DNA from: Leuctra nigra
Lineage: Eukaryota > Arthropoda > Insecta > Plecoptera > Leuctridae
Direction of reading: 5' to 3'
Assembly (NCBI GenBank): GCA_934045905.1
Contig: OW203762.1
Coordinates: 52,105,411 to 52,169,410, forward strand
Length of the DNA stretch: 64,000 nucleotides
The position numbers and the translations under genes were made by a program. Each line of letters begins with the position of its first letter. Positions within the stretch are counted from its first letter, which is position 1. This document shows, one piece after another, positions 45,232 through 55,600 of this stretch. The notes beneath the pieces are model-generated. The model was not told the DNA's origin, made no database searches, and was given only the letters and a program-made list of their open reading frames with translations.

Positions 45232-48231
45232 TTACTTCACGAATTCTCTTTCTTGAATGATAGCGAGTTTATCCTTAACGAGCGTCTTGAAAGCTTTTAA
45301 ACTTAGGGTCTGCTCTTCTGTTGTTGTTGTGTTGTATGCTACTGAGGCTGAATAGGAAAAACAGTTCTTGAATTTTTTACTTCGATGAGTTCCAAAGTCT
45401 AGCTTATCTTTGGACCGCGTGTCTCGTAGGTGAATATCACGACGCTTTCTCAACTTATCATTTAAATACTTTGGCTCTCCCGTTCTCAATATCTTGTGCG
45501 TTGCGCATGTTAAATGTAGGCTTCTTCTCGCTTCCATCTTTAGCCAATGAAGTTTTTGAATGTAGGGACTTATATGGTGTCTTCTCTTAATATTGAATAC
45601 AAACCTAGCACAAGAATTCTGGACTTTTTGAATACGACCTACATCTTTCTTCGAAATACACGGTCCGTAAACGATGTCACAGTAATTCAAATTAGATATT
45701 ATAAGTGCCTCAACAAGCTTGCTTTTTGTTGATCTTGTCAGAATTTGTTTAAATCTTTGCATTGTTCGTAGTTTGCCGTAAGCTTTGCTATTTGCTTTCT
45801 GAATATGATCTGAGTAAGTCATTTGGCTGTCCATTATCAAACCTAAATTCCTTGCATTTTCTGAAGTGGGAATAATAGAACCATTTATATGTAGTTTAAA
45901 TTCACTATTAAGTATTTTGATCCGTTGACATTTGTTCCCTATAATCATTGATATGGTCTTCGAAGTGTTTAAAGAGAGTCCTTGACTTTCACTCCATGCA
46001 GCAATAGACTGAAGATCTTCGTTTATTTTCTCTTGTGCTGCAGCTAGATCTTGAGGGCGAAAGGTATATAGAAGCTGGGTATCATCTGCAAATTTGTGTA
46101 TTTTGCAGTGTTTCACACTCTCATCGATATCAGTTGTGTAAACTATGAACAGTAGTGGAGCGATACTTGAACCCTGTGGTACTCCTGTTCTATTTTCCCT
46201 TGGCATTGATACGTTATTAGCTGATAATTTTACCCGTTGTTGACGTCCGGTGAGGTAACTTGCAAACCATTTAATTGTCATCTCTCCCACTCCAAGATAT
46301 GTGAGTTTAGCCAGTAGGAGTTCATGATTGATAGAGTCAAAGGCTTTTGTAAAATCTAATAATATAAGACTTGTAACCATTTTCTTCTCCATTCCCTTGA
46401 TCGCTTCATCAGTTACATCTAGAAGTATTGATGTTGTCCCACGATTTTTCCTGAATCCTGACTGACTATTAGATAATAATTGCAGTTCTTCTAGGTATGC
46501 AGTCAGTTGCTTCACAACAATTCTTTCTAGTATTTTGGACATTGTAGTGAGAATACTAATGGGTCTAAGGTCTTTGAAATGTTTTGGATGTGAGCATTTT
46601 GGCAAGGGTGTTATTACTCCTTCTTTCCATAGATCAGGAAATATTCCAGAAACAAGAGAATGATTTACAATACTGTGTATAGCATTTAAACAGTTTGGCA
46701 TGCATAGAAGTAATGTATTGATATTTATATTATCAATGCCTGTTGCTTTGGTCTTAATTTTTCTCAATTGATCAACGATTTCTTCTGTACTAACTGCTCT
46801 GAGCTCAAAGGCATTTTTTGACGTAATAGTGTGAGTGTTATTTTTGTATTGATCAATTATACTTGAAGCAATTAAAGAATGTGGTATTGAATCAACATAA
46901 TAGTCATTTATCAAATCCGGCTTAGCTAGTTCTTCAGGAATTAGTTGTCTTGGCTTTTTCGAGCTGTGAATATCCCACTCTTGAAGTTTCTTCCATAAGA
47001 ATGCAGAATTACCTAAATTTGCTTGTATTTCTTTCCTCATGAATGATCTTTTCTCTCTCTTCACTGCTATTGTTATGTAATTTCTAACATGACAATAATA
47101 TTGCCAATTAGCTGCAGATGGCCTTCTTTTGAACTTCAAAAGTGCTTTTGACTTGAGCTTGCACATATTCTGAATGTTATCATTATACCATGGACATTTC
47201 GGTTTATTGGTTGTAAATTCCTTGATTGGTGCTAGCTTATTCTCAGTATATTGTAAATTTTCATTAAGTATTTTTAGCTTTACATTAATATCATCTTCAC
47301 CTTCTGCAATATTCCAATCAATACTGTTTAAAACTTTTTTCAATTCCAGGGGATTAATTTTCTTGTAGTTTCTATAAGTAATCTTCCGAATCTCCCTTTT
47401 TGGTTTCCGGTAAACTAATGTACAAGATATTAGACAGTGATCAGTAACTGGCTTTCCACGTGAATCTATGATCTTGGATATGTCTAATACTTTGGTGCTG
47501 ACTACTGAGTCCTCATCCTGAACGTAGATATGATCAATAAGAGTGGAGGTCTGGACTCGACTAACAATACTTCCATCCTGCTGCTGAACATCTTCTTCTG
47601 TTATTCTTGTGGGGGCTTTAATGATTTGATTTAATTTAAACTTTTTCATGAATTTAATGAGATACTTGCTATTTGGTTCTGCAGATTTCAAGAGATCAAT
47701 GTTCATATCCCCAATTAGAATTATATTATCAACAAGTCCTTGAAGTGTCGAAAGTTGTTTCTCCAGAATGCTGATATTAGTGTAGCAATTATCAGGTGGC
47801 CGGTAGACTACACACACAGCAATCTTTTTCCGTTTTAGGCTAATCTTAATACACAAATATTCTGGTTTTCTGACCAAATCTTCATCATTTTCTTCTTCTT
47901 CAATCTCAATATCTGTTATGATGGTGTGTCTTATTGATTGCTTAATATATATACCCACACCACCTCCTCTAGAATTAGTGCGATCAGATCTTAGCAACGA
48001 ATATCCTGCAATGGCATAATCTTCAGAAGGGTGATTTGGTTTCAGCCACGTTTCTGTCATACAGAATATATCTACGTCTTCTTCAGTTATAATTTCCTTG
48101 AATTGATCAAAACCATTATTTAGTACTCTGACGTTTAAGCCTGCAATATGAATCTTGCGCCCTGTTCCCTGATCAGTAGGTGAGGTGTTCTTGCTACTGC
48201 TACAAGTATCAGGTACAGGGGCCTGTAATTG
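45232..48231 (-). CDS. LINE ORF2: endonuclease and reverse transcriptase, read through from ORF1
   Basis: The frame begins immediately after the ORF1 TGA and stays open for 999 codons. The first ATG is at 48060, inside the endonuclease domain (TETWLKP), after the conserved GLNVRVL strand. APE-type endonuclease motifs are TETW, SRGGGVGIYI, VVYRPPDN, GDMNIDL, LIDHIYV and TDHCLIS. Reverse transcriptase motifs are LRPISILTTMSKILE, SGFRKNRGTTS, LLDFTKAFDSINHELL, GVPQGSSIAPLLF and catalytic KFADDTQLL. The C-terminus has KLHWLKMEARR-type sequence. All key residues are present. With no upstream ATG, ORF2 probably depends on ORF1 translation through the stop codon. Confidence 0.92.
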   Translation of the reverse strand, partial: QLQAPVPDTCSSSKNTSPTDQGTGRKIHIAGLNVRVLNNGFDQFKEIITEEDVDIFCMTETWLKPNHPSEDYAIAGYSLLRSDRTNSRGGGVGIYIKQSIRHTIITDIEIEEEENDEDLVRKPEYLCIKISLKRKKIAVCVVYRPPDNCYTNISILEKQLSTLQGLVDNIILIGDMNIDLLKSAEPNSKYLIKFMKKFKLNQIIKAPTRITEEDVQQQDGSIVSRVQTSTLIDHIYVQDEDSVVSTKVLDISKIIDSRGKPVTDHCLISCTLVYRKPKREIRKITYRNYKKINPLELKKVLNSIDWNIAEGEDDINVKLKILNENLQYTENKLAPIKEFTTNKPKCPWYNDNIQNMCKLKSKALLKFKRRPSAANWQYYCHVRNYITIAVKREKRSFMRKEIQANLGNSAFLWKKLQEWDIHSSKKPRQLIPEELAKPDLINDYYVDSIPHSLIASSIIDQYKNNTHTITSKNAFELRAVSTEEIVDQLRKIKTKATGIDNININTLLLCMPNCLNAIHSIVNHSLVSGIFPDLWKEGVITPLPKCSHPKHFKDLRPISILTTMSKILERIVVKQLTAYLEELQLLSNSQSGFRKNRGTTSILLDVTDEAIKGMEKKMVTSLILLDFTKAFDSINHELLLAKLTYLGVGEMTIKWFASYLTGRQQRVKLSANNVSMPRENRTGVPQGSSIAPLLFIVYTTDIDESVKHCKIHKFADDTQLLYTFRPQDLAAAQEKINEDLQSIAAWSESQGLSLNTSKTISMIIGNKCQRIKILNSEFKLHINGSIIPTSENARNLGLIMDSQMTYSDHIQKANSKAYGKLRTMQRFKQILTRSTKSKLVEALIISNLNYCDIVYGPCISKKDVGRIQKVQNSCARFVFNIKRRHHISPYIQKLHWLKMEARRSLHLTCATHKILRTGEPKYLNDKLRKRRDIHLRDTRSKDKLDFGTHRSKKFKNCFSYSASVAYNTTTTEEQTLSLKAFKTLVKDKLAIIQEREFVK

Positions 48232-48234
48232 TCA
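48226..48234 (-). promoter_or_regulatory. Candidate stop-codon readthrough site (TGA CAATTA)
   Basis: The ORF1 stop TGA (48234-48232) is followed by CAATTA. This is an exact fit to CARYYA, the downstream context known to promote stop-codon readthrough. ORF1 and ORF2 are in the same frame, with 57 open codons between the TGA and the first ATG of ORF2. Confidence 0.72.
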
Positions 48235-49596
48235 ACGATACCGCTTTGGCTTGGATTTGTTTTCACGAGTAGAACGTCGCAGTCTTATCTTGCTCTGGTT
48301 CTGACGTTTGACTGGAAGACGGACTGTAGAATCATTTTCTTTTGTCTCAGCTGGGCTCTGGTAGAGTTGATCCTGCTCATTTGTGACATTAGGGCTCTCG
48401 TAGTGGCGATCCTGCTGCAATCCAATCTCAGCTGGGCTCTGGTAGAGTTGATCTTTCTTATTTGTGGCAGCTGGGCTCTCGTAGTGGTAATCCTCAGCTG
48501 GGCTCTGGTAGTGTCGATCTTGCTTATTTGTGACATAAGGGCTCTCGTAGTGGCGATCCTGCTGCAATCCAATCTCAGCTGGGCTCTGGTAGAGTTGATC
48601 TTTCTTATTTGTGGCAGCTGGGCTCTCGTAGGGACGACCCATCTCAACCACCAAGTCCTGATTTGGTGCTGCTGGGCTTGTGGAGATGCAACTCATCTCA
48701 TCTGTAATGATCTCAGGAAGACTTGCCTCAGCTGGGCTATCGTAAAGTCGATCTCTCTGATCGACAGTCTCCACTGAAATCCCAGAAGAGACCAGAAAGC
48801 ATGGGCTCTCAAAGACAAGACTTTTCTCATATTTATCATTATCATCTAAATCCAGACTTACCTTATATGAATTGAAGGGAAGAAGACTAACCTCACCTTC
48901 AATGTCTATTGGATTTGTTTCCTCATCGGTATTCATGCACAATAGACTTTTCATACCTGCTAGAGAAAAACCTACCTCAACTCTTCTTTTGCCATGAGTA
49001 GTACTTATCTCATTATTAATTAGGAAACAACCCTCCTCTACGAATATAGGGATCTTCTCGACTAAAGAGCCTGGTTCACCTTTCTTCTTGCCTCTCTCAT
49101 TTCTTGATGTTTGACCCAATCTACATGGAACTAGGCATGGCGTTGCATCACTGTAAATGTCCTGTTCCAGTACCTGAAGTTCCAGTGATTGGATTTTTTC
49201 TTGGAAGTCAATATTTTCCTTCTGCTGTTGTTGAATTAGCTGCTGCTGCGATTTGCATATCTCTAGCAGATAATTAGTGGAATCATCTTTGAGACCAGAG
49301 GATGATGTCATTGTCGGTGCTGTTGATGTTGGTGGATCTTGTTGAATTACCCGCCGCTGCGAATTGCAGATCTCTTGCAAGTATTTTGGAAAATCATCTT
49401 TGTTTGGTGGGGATTTGAGTTTTGCGCACAATTGGCAGATTGATCTGTTGTTTTTAACATTGCCACATGCAAAATGTGTCCAACTACTACTGCATTTGGT
49501 GCACACAAATCCCAAACCTTGATTCTGATGACATGCTGAGCATTTTTTATGGCATTTAGTTGCAAACAAGATAGTTGTTTCAAACAATTTGGCCAT
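48232..49596 (-). CDS. LINE ORF1 protein with PHD-like zinc finger and SPAE repeats
   Basis: 454 codons. Residues about 14-60 form a Cys/His-rich PHD/RING-like finger (CHKKCSACHQNQG, FVCTKCSSSWTHFAC, ICQLC), as in ORF1 proteins of CR1-group LINEs. A Gln-rich segment (about 125-145, QQQLIQQQQKE) may form a coiled coil. Residues about 290-430 hold tandem repeats of a Y(E/Q)SPAE/SPAAT motif, including a roughly 40-residue block (NKKDQLYQSPAEIGLQQDRH) present twice. The C-terminus is basic (RLRRSTRENKSKPKRYR). Its likely role is nucleic-acid binding and RNP formation. It ends at a single TGA in frame with ORF2. Confidence 0.88.
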   Translation of the reverse strand: MAKLFETTILFATKCHKKCSACHQNQGLGFVCTKCSSSWTHFACGNVKNNRSICQLCAKLKSPPNKDDFPKYLQEICNSQRRVIQQDPPTSTAPTMTSSSGLKDDSTNYLLEICKSQQQLIQQQQKENIDFQEKIQSLELQVLEQDIYSDATPCLVPCRLGQTSRNERGKKKGEPGSLVEKIPIFVEEGCFLINNEISTTHGKRRVEVGFSLAGMKSLLCMNTDEETNPIDIEGEVSLLPFNSYKVSLDLDDNDKYEKSLVFESPCFLVSSGISVETVDQRDRLYDSPAEASLPEIITDEMSCISTSPAAPNQDLVVEMGRPYESPAATNKKDQLYQSPAEIGLQQDRHYESPYVTNKQDRHYQSPAEDYHYESPAATNKKDQLYQSPAEIGLQQDRHYESPNVTNEQDQLYQSPAETKENDSTVRLPVKRQNQSKIRLRRSTRENKSKPKRYR

Positions 49597-49881
49597 ATTT
49601 CATGTGGTGTTGTTCAGTTGTTTTCCTTTTCTAGGCAAGCTCACCTTATTTCCTTTCAAACTCTTCAATTAGTGAACCGATTTTCGAAATTCTTGTCTCT
49701 AATGACTCCCAAATTATTCACAATAGAACTATTTCAGGAATCAATTTGAGATTCTCAAAGATTAATAGGTTTCAATAATTTACTAATCTGCTTGATATTC
49801 AGGACTTCAAGTAGGTTCACTGCCAGTTGGAGTTTTTCATGAGTTTTTCAATTCATATATATATATGAGTTCATATATTTA

Positions 49882-49883
<2 letters not shown>

Positions 49884-49923
<40 letters not shown>

Positions 49924-49924
49924 T
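49884..49924. repeat. (AAT)n microsatellite at the LINE 5' border
   Basis: About 13 AAT units directly next to where LINE 5' UTR sequence begins. They match the trinucleotide at the 3' end of the element. Confidence 0.9.
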
Positions 49925-51707
49925 CGGAATATAAAATAGGGAAGAATTTGAAAGTGCAGACCGTAGCTGGTCTCGAAAATTTCCGAATACAAAATTGCAG
50001 CCTACGCGTGTTTTTAACATCGCGCCCCTCTAAGTTCTTGACTCGCTCGACTCATCGCCCTCCGCCTGTTCAACTCCCCCAGGTCTGGATGGCGTGACGT
50101 CGCTGTTGCAAGTCAATCAATTGAATTCATCGCCAGTGACTCATGTTTGCTTCACCCGGGGTTGGTCAGAGGAGCGCCGCATGACGTCATGCCATCGAAC
50201 TCTCTCGCTCTTGCGTCTCTTCTCTCACTTGCCCTTCACCTGACATTTCACAAAGGTTCAGATTTGTCAAGTGGTTTTGGTTGAAGCAGTGTTTCCAACT
50301 TGCCAACTTCACACTTGAAATCCAAGAGGAGTAAATTATTGATCAACTAACAGAATGGATTCTTGATTTTACGTACAGAGCGCTCGTTTCTATCCAATAG
50401 GAGGTATTTATTGTTTCTCTTAGCGTGTTTGTTGTCGTATATCATGGCATGGATCTTCTGGACGTAAATACATCGTAAAACAAACAACAACAACACTGGT
50501 ATTGATATTTCACACAATTTGCAGTGTTTTCACCTTCGTTTCTACTCCACAGATGCAGTTGCAGTTGCATCACGTTATTATTTTTGTTAGCGAGTTATCA
50601 AGATCAGATCTCGCACACTCTTTTGAGTTGCAACGACAAGACAAGACACCCCTGTAACCGTGACACAAGCGTGAGACAGTCGGGTGTTCTCTGTTGCAGA
50701 TCGTCCGCCGCCTCGCACGTCAACGCTCCACAGCAACACGCGTCAACAGTAACACAATGTGAGGTAAGTCCTGCTCGCGTGATGACGTCGCGACGCCCGA
50801 GCACGCGACGCCTCGTGTTGCAGAACGGGGGTGGCTCGGGCGAGATTAGTACAAGTGGTCAACGAGATTTATGCGGCTGTCGGAAAGTAAAACGTCGGCG
50901 TGTTTGCTTGATGCTGTCATACTGGAGTGTTATTTTAGTGTTTATTACCTATTAGCTGCTGGGTGGTTGGTTGGATACATACACGACGCCCCGTCTGAAA
51001 TCACCATCCAGGGTTACACATTTTTACTCGTCCCGAAAAATCTGCTAGGCTTTTTATCAAAACCCCACAGTAAAAATTACTGTAAAACTCGAACTAAAGT
51101 ATGGGTACCTATTAGATTTTTTGGAAATCCTTGCAAAACAGGACCTGCTTGATACATCAATGTTGAGATTTCAATATGTTTACACTAACTGCAAAGATCT
51201 TTAATGGTCACAAATTAAAATGATACATTTAATGATTATGTAGAAGTTAGAACCATATTAGGTAATGTGCTGAGTCAGAATTAGCTTAACCCTGTACTAT
51301 AAAGCGATTAGCATAGTACCAGACTAGGACATGGCATACCCAATGACATCAAATATTTTTAGCAATATTATTTTACCTGATTATTGCGATATTTGATATT
51401 TAATTTTTTAAATTTAGTAGTGGGCACTTATCTCAATAATGGTGTTTAAATTTTAAACTACGAGTTTTATTTTTTTGTTACTGTTTGATGATTTGTTGTG
51501 ATATTTTTATTTTGTAGGTTTTTTATTTGCTCTCGGTACCTACTTACTACCATCTACTACCTACCTACTACCTAGGTATACTTATAGGATCTCTAGGTAT
51601 ACCTTGTAGGACGTAATTTATTTACTTAGATTTCGGATCTATTTTTATATTTTTTACTTATTGTTGATTCTTTTGCACTAATTATTTTGTGCTTGTGTTT
51701 ATATTTT
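49925..51707. other. GC-richer region with a possible untranslated exon
   Basis: The 50000-50900 segment is richer in CpG than its surroundings. A segment at 50700-50763 is bounded by TCTGTTGCAG on the left and GAG|GTAAGT on the right, good acceptor and donor signals. Its only ATG is followed at once by TGA, so it would be untranslated. It may be a 5' exon of the gene that starts coding at 52609. The remainder (50900-51707) shows nothing. Confidence 0.4.
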
Positions 51708-52423
51708 GACGTAGTTATGCAAAATGGAATCAACCCTCAAAATTAAAAAAATTATGTAGATATGCCCTTTTTCTGATAGATCTTGACCTAAACTTAAGTT
51801 TCAAAAGAGAACCAACCCACATTTTGCTGTTTAGTGTGTGGAGTATAGTATTTATTGAGCTTTTTCTATGCCACACAAGCCCTATTCTACCTTTACAATA
51901 AGCAAAACGGAACCAATCCACATTTTTGTGGGTTGGTTCCTTTTGTAAGCCATCTTGCGCTATATTGTGTGGGTTGGTTCCGTTTTGAACAGATGCATTT
52001 TGAACAAAAACATGAGGTTTTCACTGTACCATGTACCTACATGGTTTTCACTTTAAAACGTACATTATGCTAAGTTTAACAATTCTAAAGAACAAAATAT
52101 TAGATATTAGTCTCTTCTTTTTGATCCTTCTTAAATTATGAGGGTTGTCTCCTTTTCACAATTTAAATTTAAATACAGTAACAACAATAATTTCACATTT
52201 ATCAAAAAGGAACCAAGCAACATTTCATTAATTTTTGAAGTAACCACAGAGTATCTAAAATATTTAATAATTACAAAAAAAAAAAAAAATCTGCCGATTA
52301 AACAACACAAAAATCACTGATTTAGTTCATGAATTAAAGAAACTTGATGTAAAACGCGTTTCCCTCAATATCTCAGTTCATGATACCTACCTGTAGGTTG
52401 GTTCCTTTTTGCATAATTACGTC
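51708..52423. mobile_element. Non-autonomous element with repeated GGTTGGTTCC motif
   Basis: The left end GACGTAGTTATGCAAAA and right end TTTTGCATAATTACGTC are inverted repeats. About seven copies of GGTTGGTTCC(G/T)TTTTG or its complement are spread through the 716 bp, two of them forming the terminal repeats. No coding frame. The superfamily is unknown to me. Confidence 0.75.
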
Positions 52424-52608
52424 CATTTGAGCCTTAATTTGCCGAAAATAAGATCAATCAAAATGGTTATCACTTATCAGTTATCAGTTATCACCCATTT
52501 GAAAAACTTTAGTAGAACTGCTTATTTCTGTAAGGGAAATTTGTGTGTAGCCTGGAGGTATCAATATTTTCATTTTAGGCCTAGTGATTGCACCAGTAAT
52601 GCCAGGCC

Positions 52609-55600
52609 ATGCTGCAACTGGACAACCTCAGTGGCGACACCAGTGAGCAGATCACTAAGCTCTTCCCCAAGTGTCGTCCACGCGACAACAACAATCACCT
52701 CAACACAACGATCTCACGGGGAGATGACAACAATCACAACGACATACTTGTCATGATGGATACAGAGTCGGACAGGTATGTAAGTGGAGGAGCTACAGGT
52801 GTTTGTTGAAATTGATAAGATACTAACTACCTACTAAAAAACGATAATTTTTGGATAAATGATAACAAGTTAAAATGCACAATTGTCAATTGGAAGGATT
52901 CAGTCCTACATAATTAAACTATCAGGTAAAATTAAATTGGAAGTGAAAATATTTCTTAACTTTGTTTCTGCTCAAAGTATTCTGGTTACAAAGTGGACAA
53001 AATACTTTCAAATACCTACCTACACACACAGAGAACTAAAATATTGTTGTTGCCATTGGGACTTCTCTTTATGTATATTGAAATATCAACTTTGCAATTA
53101 TTTCTGTTTTCACTATTTTGAGTAGTTAGTAACACTTATAACCATTATTTTTCTTACGTCGTTAAATTTTCTCTAATTGCACTTTCAGTTAATTCTTTTT
53201 GAGTCTGGCAACCTCATCACCACATAGATTCACCCATAACTATGTCATTAGTTCAGCAGCATTATTGTTAAAATCACACGGATCTTCCACGTCACAGAAC
53301 ATAAAGGGCATTTTAAATATGTTTCATTGATCGCTCCTGCTCACAATCAGTCTCTCGTTGTCCTTGTTGAAAAACTACCTCACTTCGAGTGATATTTATG
53401 TTCTGTTTGTCAGATGTTTGGCTTTGAACCGTGAGGTGTGTGAAGATGGCGAGCCTGACGAGGATGAGGGGAACGGTGACGACAACGACGATGATGAAAC
53501 ATCGTCCGATGACATGAACGATGATGATGACTTGACCGTTGATCACTCTCAGGATGACTCATCTAATGATGTCATTGTGGTCAGCAGTGGACATAAAGGT
53601 AAGTAAAACTAAGATTCACGATTTCAGTCTCGTCTTTTCATTTGTTAGTTTCTTCATTATGTGTGATTTCGTTTGTCAGGTCAGTCGTACAAACTCCGCG
53701 AACCAACGGAGTCGACCAATGACATGATAGTTGTGGGTGGAGGAAAGAGCGGTTCTTACAAGTTGAGAGACTCGAGGATAATCGAGATCGCCGGCGGTCG
53801 TGAAATGTTCTCTCATAGTCGAACGAAAGGTTCCAGGAAATCTCGGTACAATGATGAACCGGAAACAGTCGGAGCCAAGCGAAACAAGATTCAGGGAGTT
53901 TGGGAACTCAGGTCCAGGTGAGCCATAGTTGCTATTTCGGTTCTTTCATAACTCATATCTTACACAGAAATCTAAGTCTGTTATCTCTGTTGTAGAAATG
54001 GTGAACCAAAGAAGCAGCGCAATGCTCGGGACGTAACGGAAACGGTGTTCTCCTCCGAAGTTCACTCGGTTCGTCATCAAAGAAATGCCACCAGTCCGTG
54101 TGCCGTGCCAGTCGAAGCTGTGCCAAGAGGTGAGCTCAAGACTTCATTTCCTATTAGAATATGCTGAATCTTAATTCAGTGCAATTTATTGATCTAATAC
54201 TGAGTTACCCCTATGATTGCATTAAAACTAAAAATCCTTTCTTGTTTGAAATCGAACTATAATTTACTTCAAATCGGAGTCAGATACATGTGTTGAGTTG
54301 AGACCTACAAAACAAGATAATTAATTGTTGTAGAACTAGTGATGGAAATTGACCGGTCAAATATGTTTTTGGTCAATTTACCGGTCAATTGACCGTATTT
54401 GACGTCAATTGACCGGTCAAATATAAAATCACACTTTATATATTTTGTTGTGCTTAACTACTTGGTTATTTTTCATAAATTTGTTACAGGATTATTAAGG
54501 AAAAATTAATTCAAATAAAAAATTCTAATCAGAGTAAATTGAAAGAAAACGCATTAACATTTTTACTTATTACATTTTTATAAATTTTTTTATTTAACTT
54601 TTTTTTTTTTTTTTTTTTTTTTAATTTAATTAGCACTAGCAATAACAATTAGTTGAGTTGCACTTGCACATTAGGTTGCACTGAGCAGATGAGTTGACTG
54701 ACAACCTAACTTAGTCTCCACCACTGGGTTTATTGGCCTTGATTTGCTTGTCTTATTGGCCAACCTTATAGTTTGAAAATTTTGGCGGTAAGTATTTTCT
54801 TCTGTCTCTCTCTCTGTTTAATGACATTATATCTTCAAAATTTGATAGTCTATGATCTGACATCAATGGGTCATTCTTATATTTTTTGTACATTTTGACT
54901 TTTCAGAAAAAAAAATTAAAGTAGTTTATATTTCAAAGTTATTTGCAGCAATGTAGTACATCAATAGTACTTTATTGTGTACAGTAAGTGGTCAATGCAC
55001 TTTTGATCAATTTTAGAGTTTATCGATAAATTAAGATTGTGAGACACGGAATCCGTCCATTCTGTTACACAACTATTTCTACATAAAAATCTTAAAATAT
55101 AATCAACATGATACTTTGACTAATAGAGTATAATACTAATGGTATAAACTTACCATAAAAAAATACAACTAAAGAATTTCTTGTATATTATACGATATTA
55201 TTTGATCCTAATTAAGAACATTGCTTAAATTACCAATTTACAAGGATAACTTCACTAAAACTTCTAGAATTGACTTTACCAACCCATATTAATCAATAGA
55301 TATAGTTAATTATAGTTAATTGGGTTCATTTAAAACTAATAACTATCTAAGTTTTACTAAATATTCATCGGTATTAGGAGAATTAAATCTTATTACAGAG
55401 TAACAGAGTGGACATATTGTAACAGAATGGACATGAGGGCACAATTTAAATTAAACCTTCTCAAAAATTTCAATGTCATACATAAATTTTGTAATGCAAT
55501 CAATTGCCCTTTGGTTTTATTTCATTTTCTTTTATTTTCCGTGTCTTTTTCCTTGTTTATGCGTCTCCGCTCTCGGAATGCCCGTTGTTTTTTAGCGGAT

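Larger units (their letters stand above)
44960..49883 (-). mobile_element. Near full-length CR1/L2-like LINE
   Basis: About 4.9 kb in minus orientation: a 5' UTR of about 290 bp, ORF1 (49596-48232), ORF2 continuing in the same frame to 45232, a 3' UTR of about 270 bp ending CTCAATAAATTACATT, then an (ATT)n tail. An (AAT)n tract also lies at the 5' border. The PHD-like ORF1 and the FADD-type reverse transcriptase with APE-like endonuclease suit the CR1/L2 group. The exact clade is not assigned. Confidence 0.9.

Noticed and set aside
48285..48777. Repetitive frames on both strands over LINE ORF1
   Set aside because: They are out-of-frame or opposite-strand readings of the ORF1 SPAE repeat DNA.
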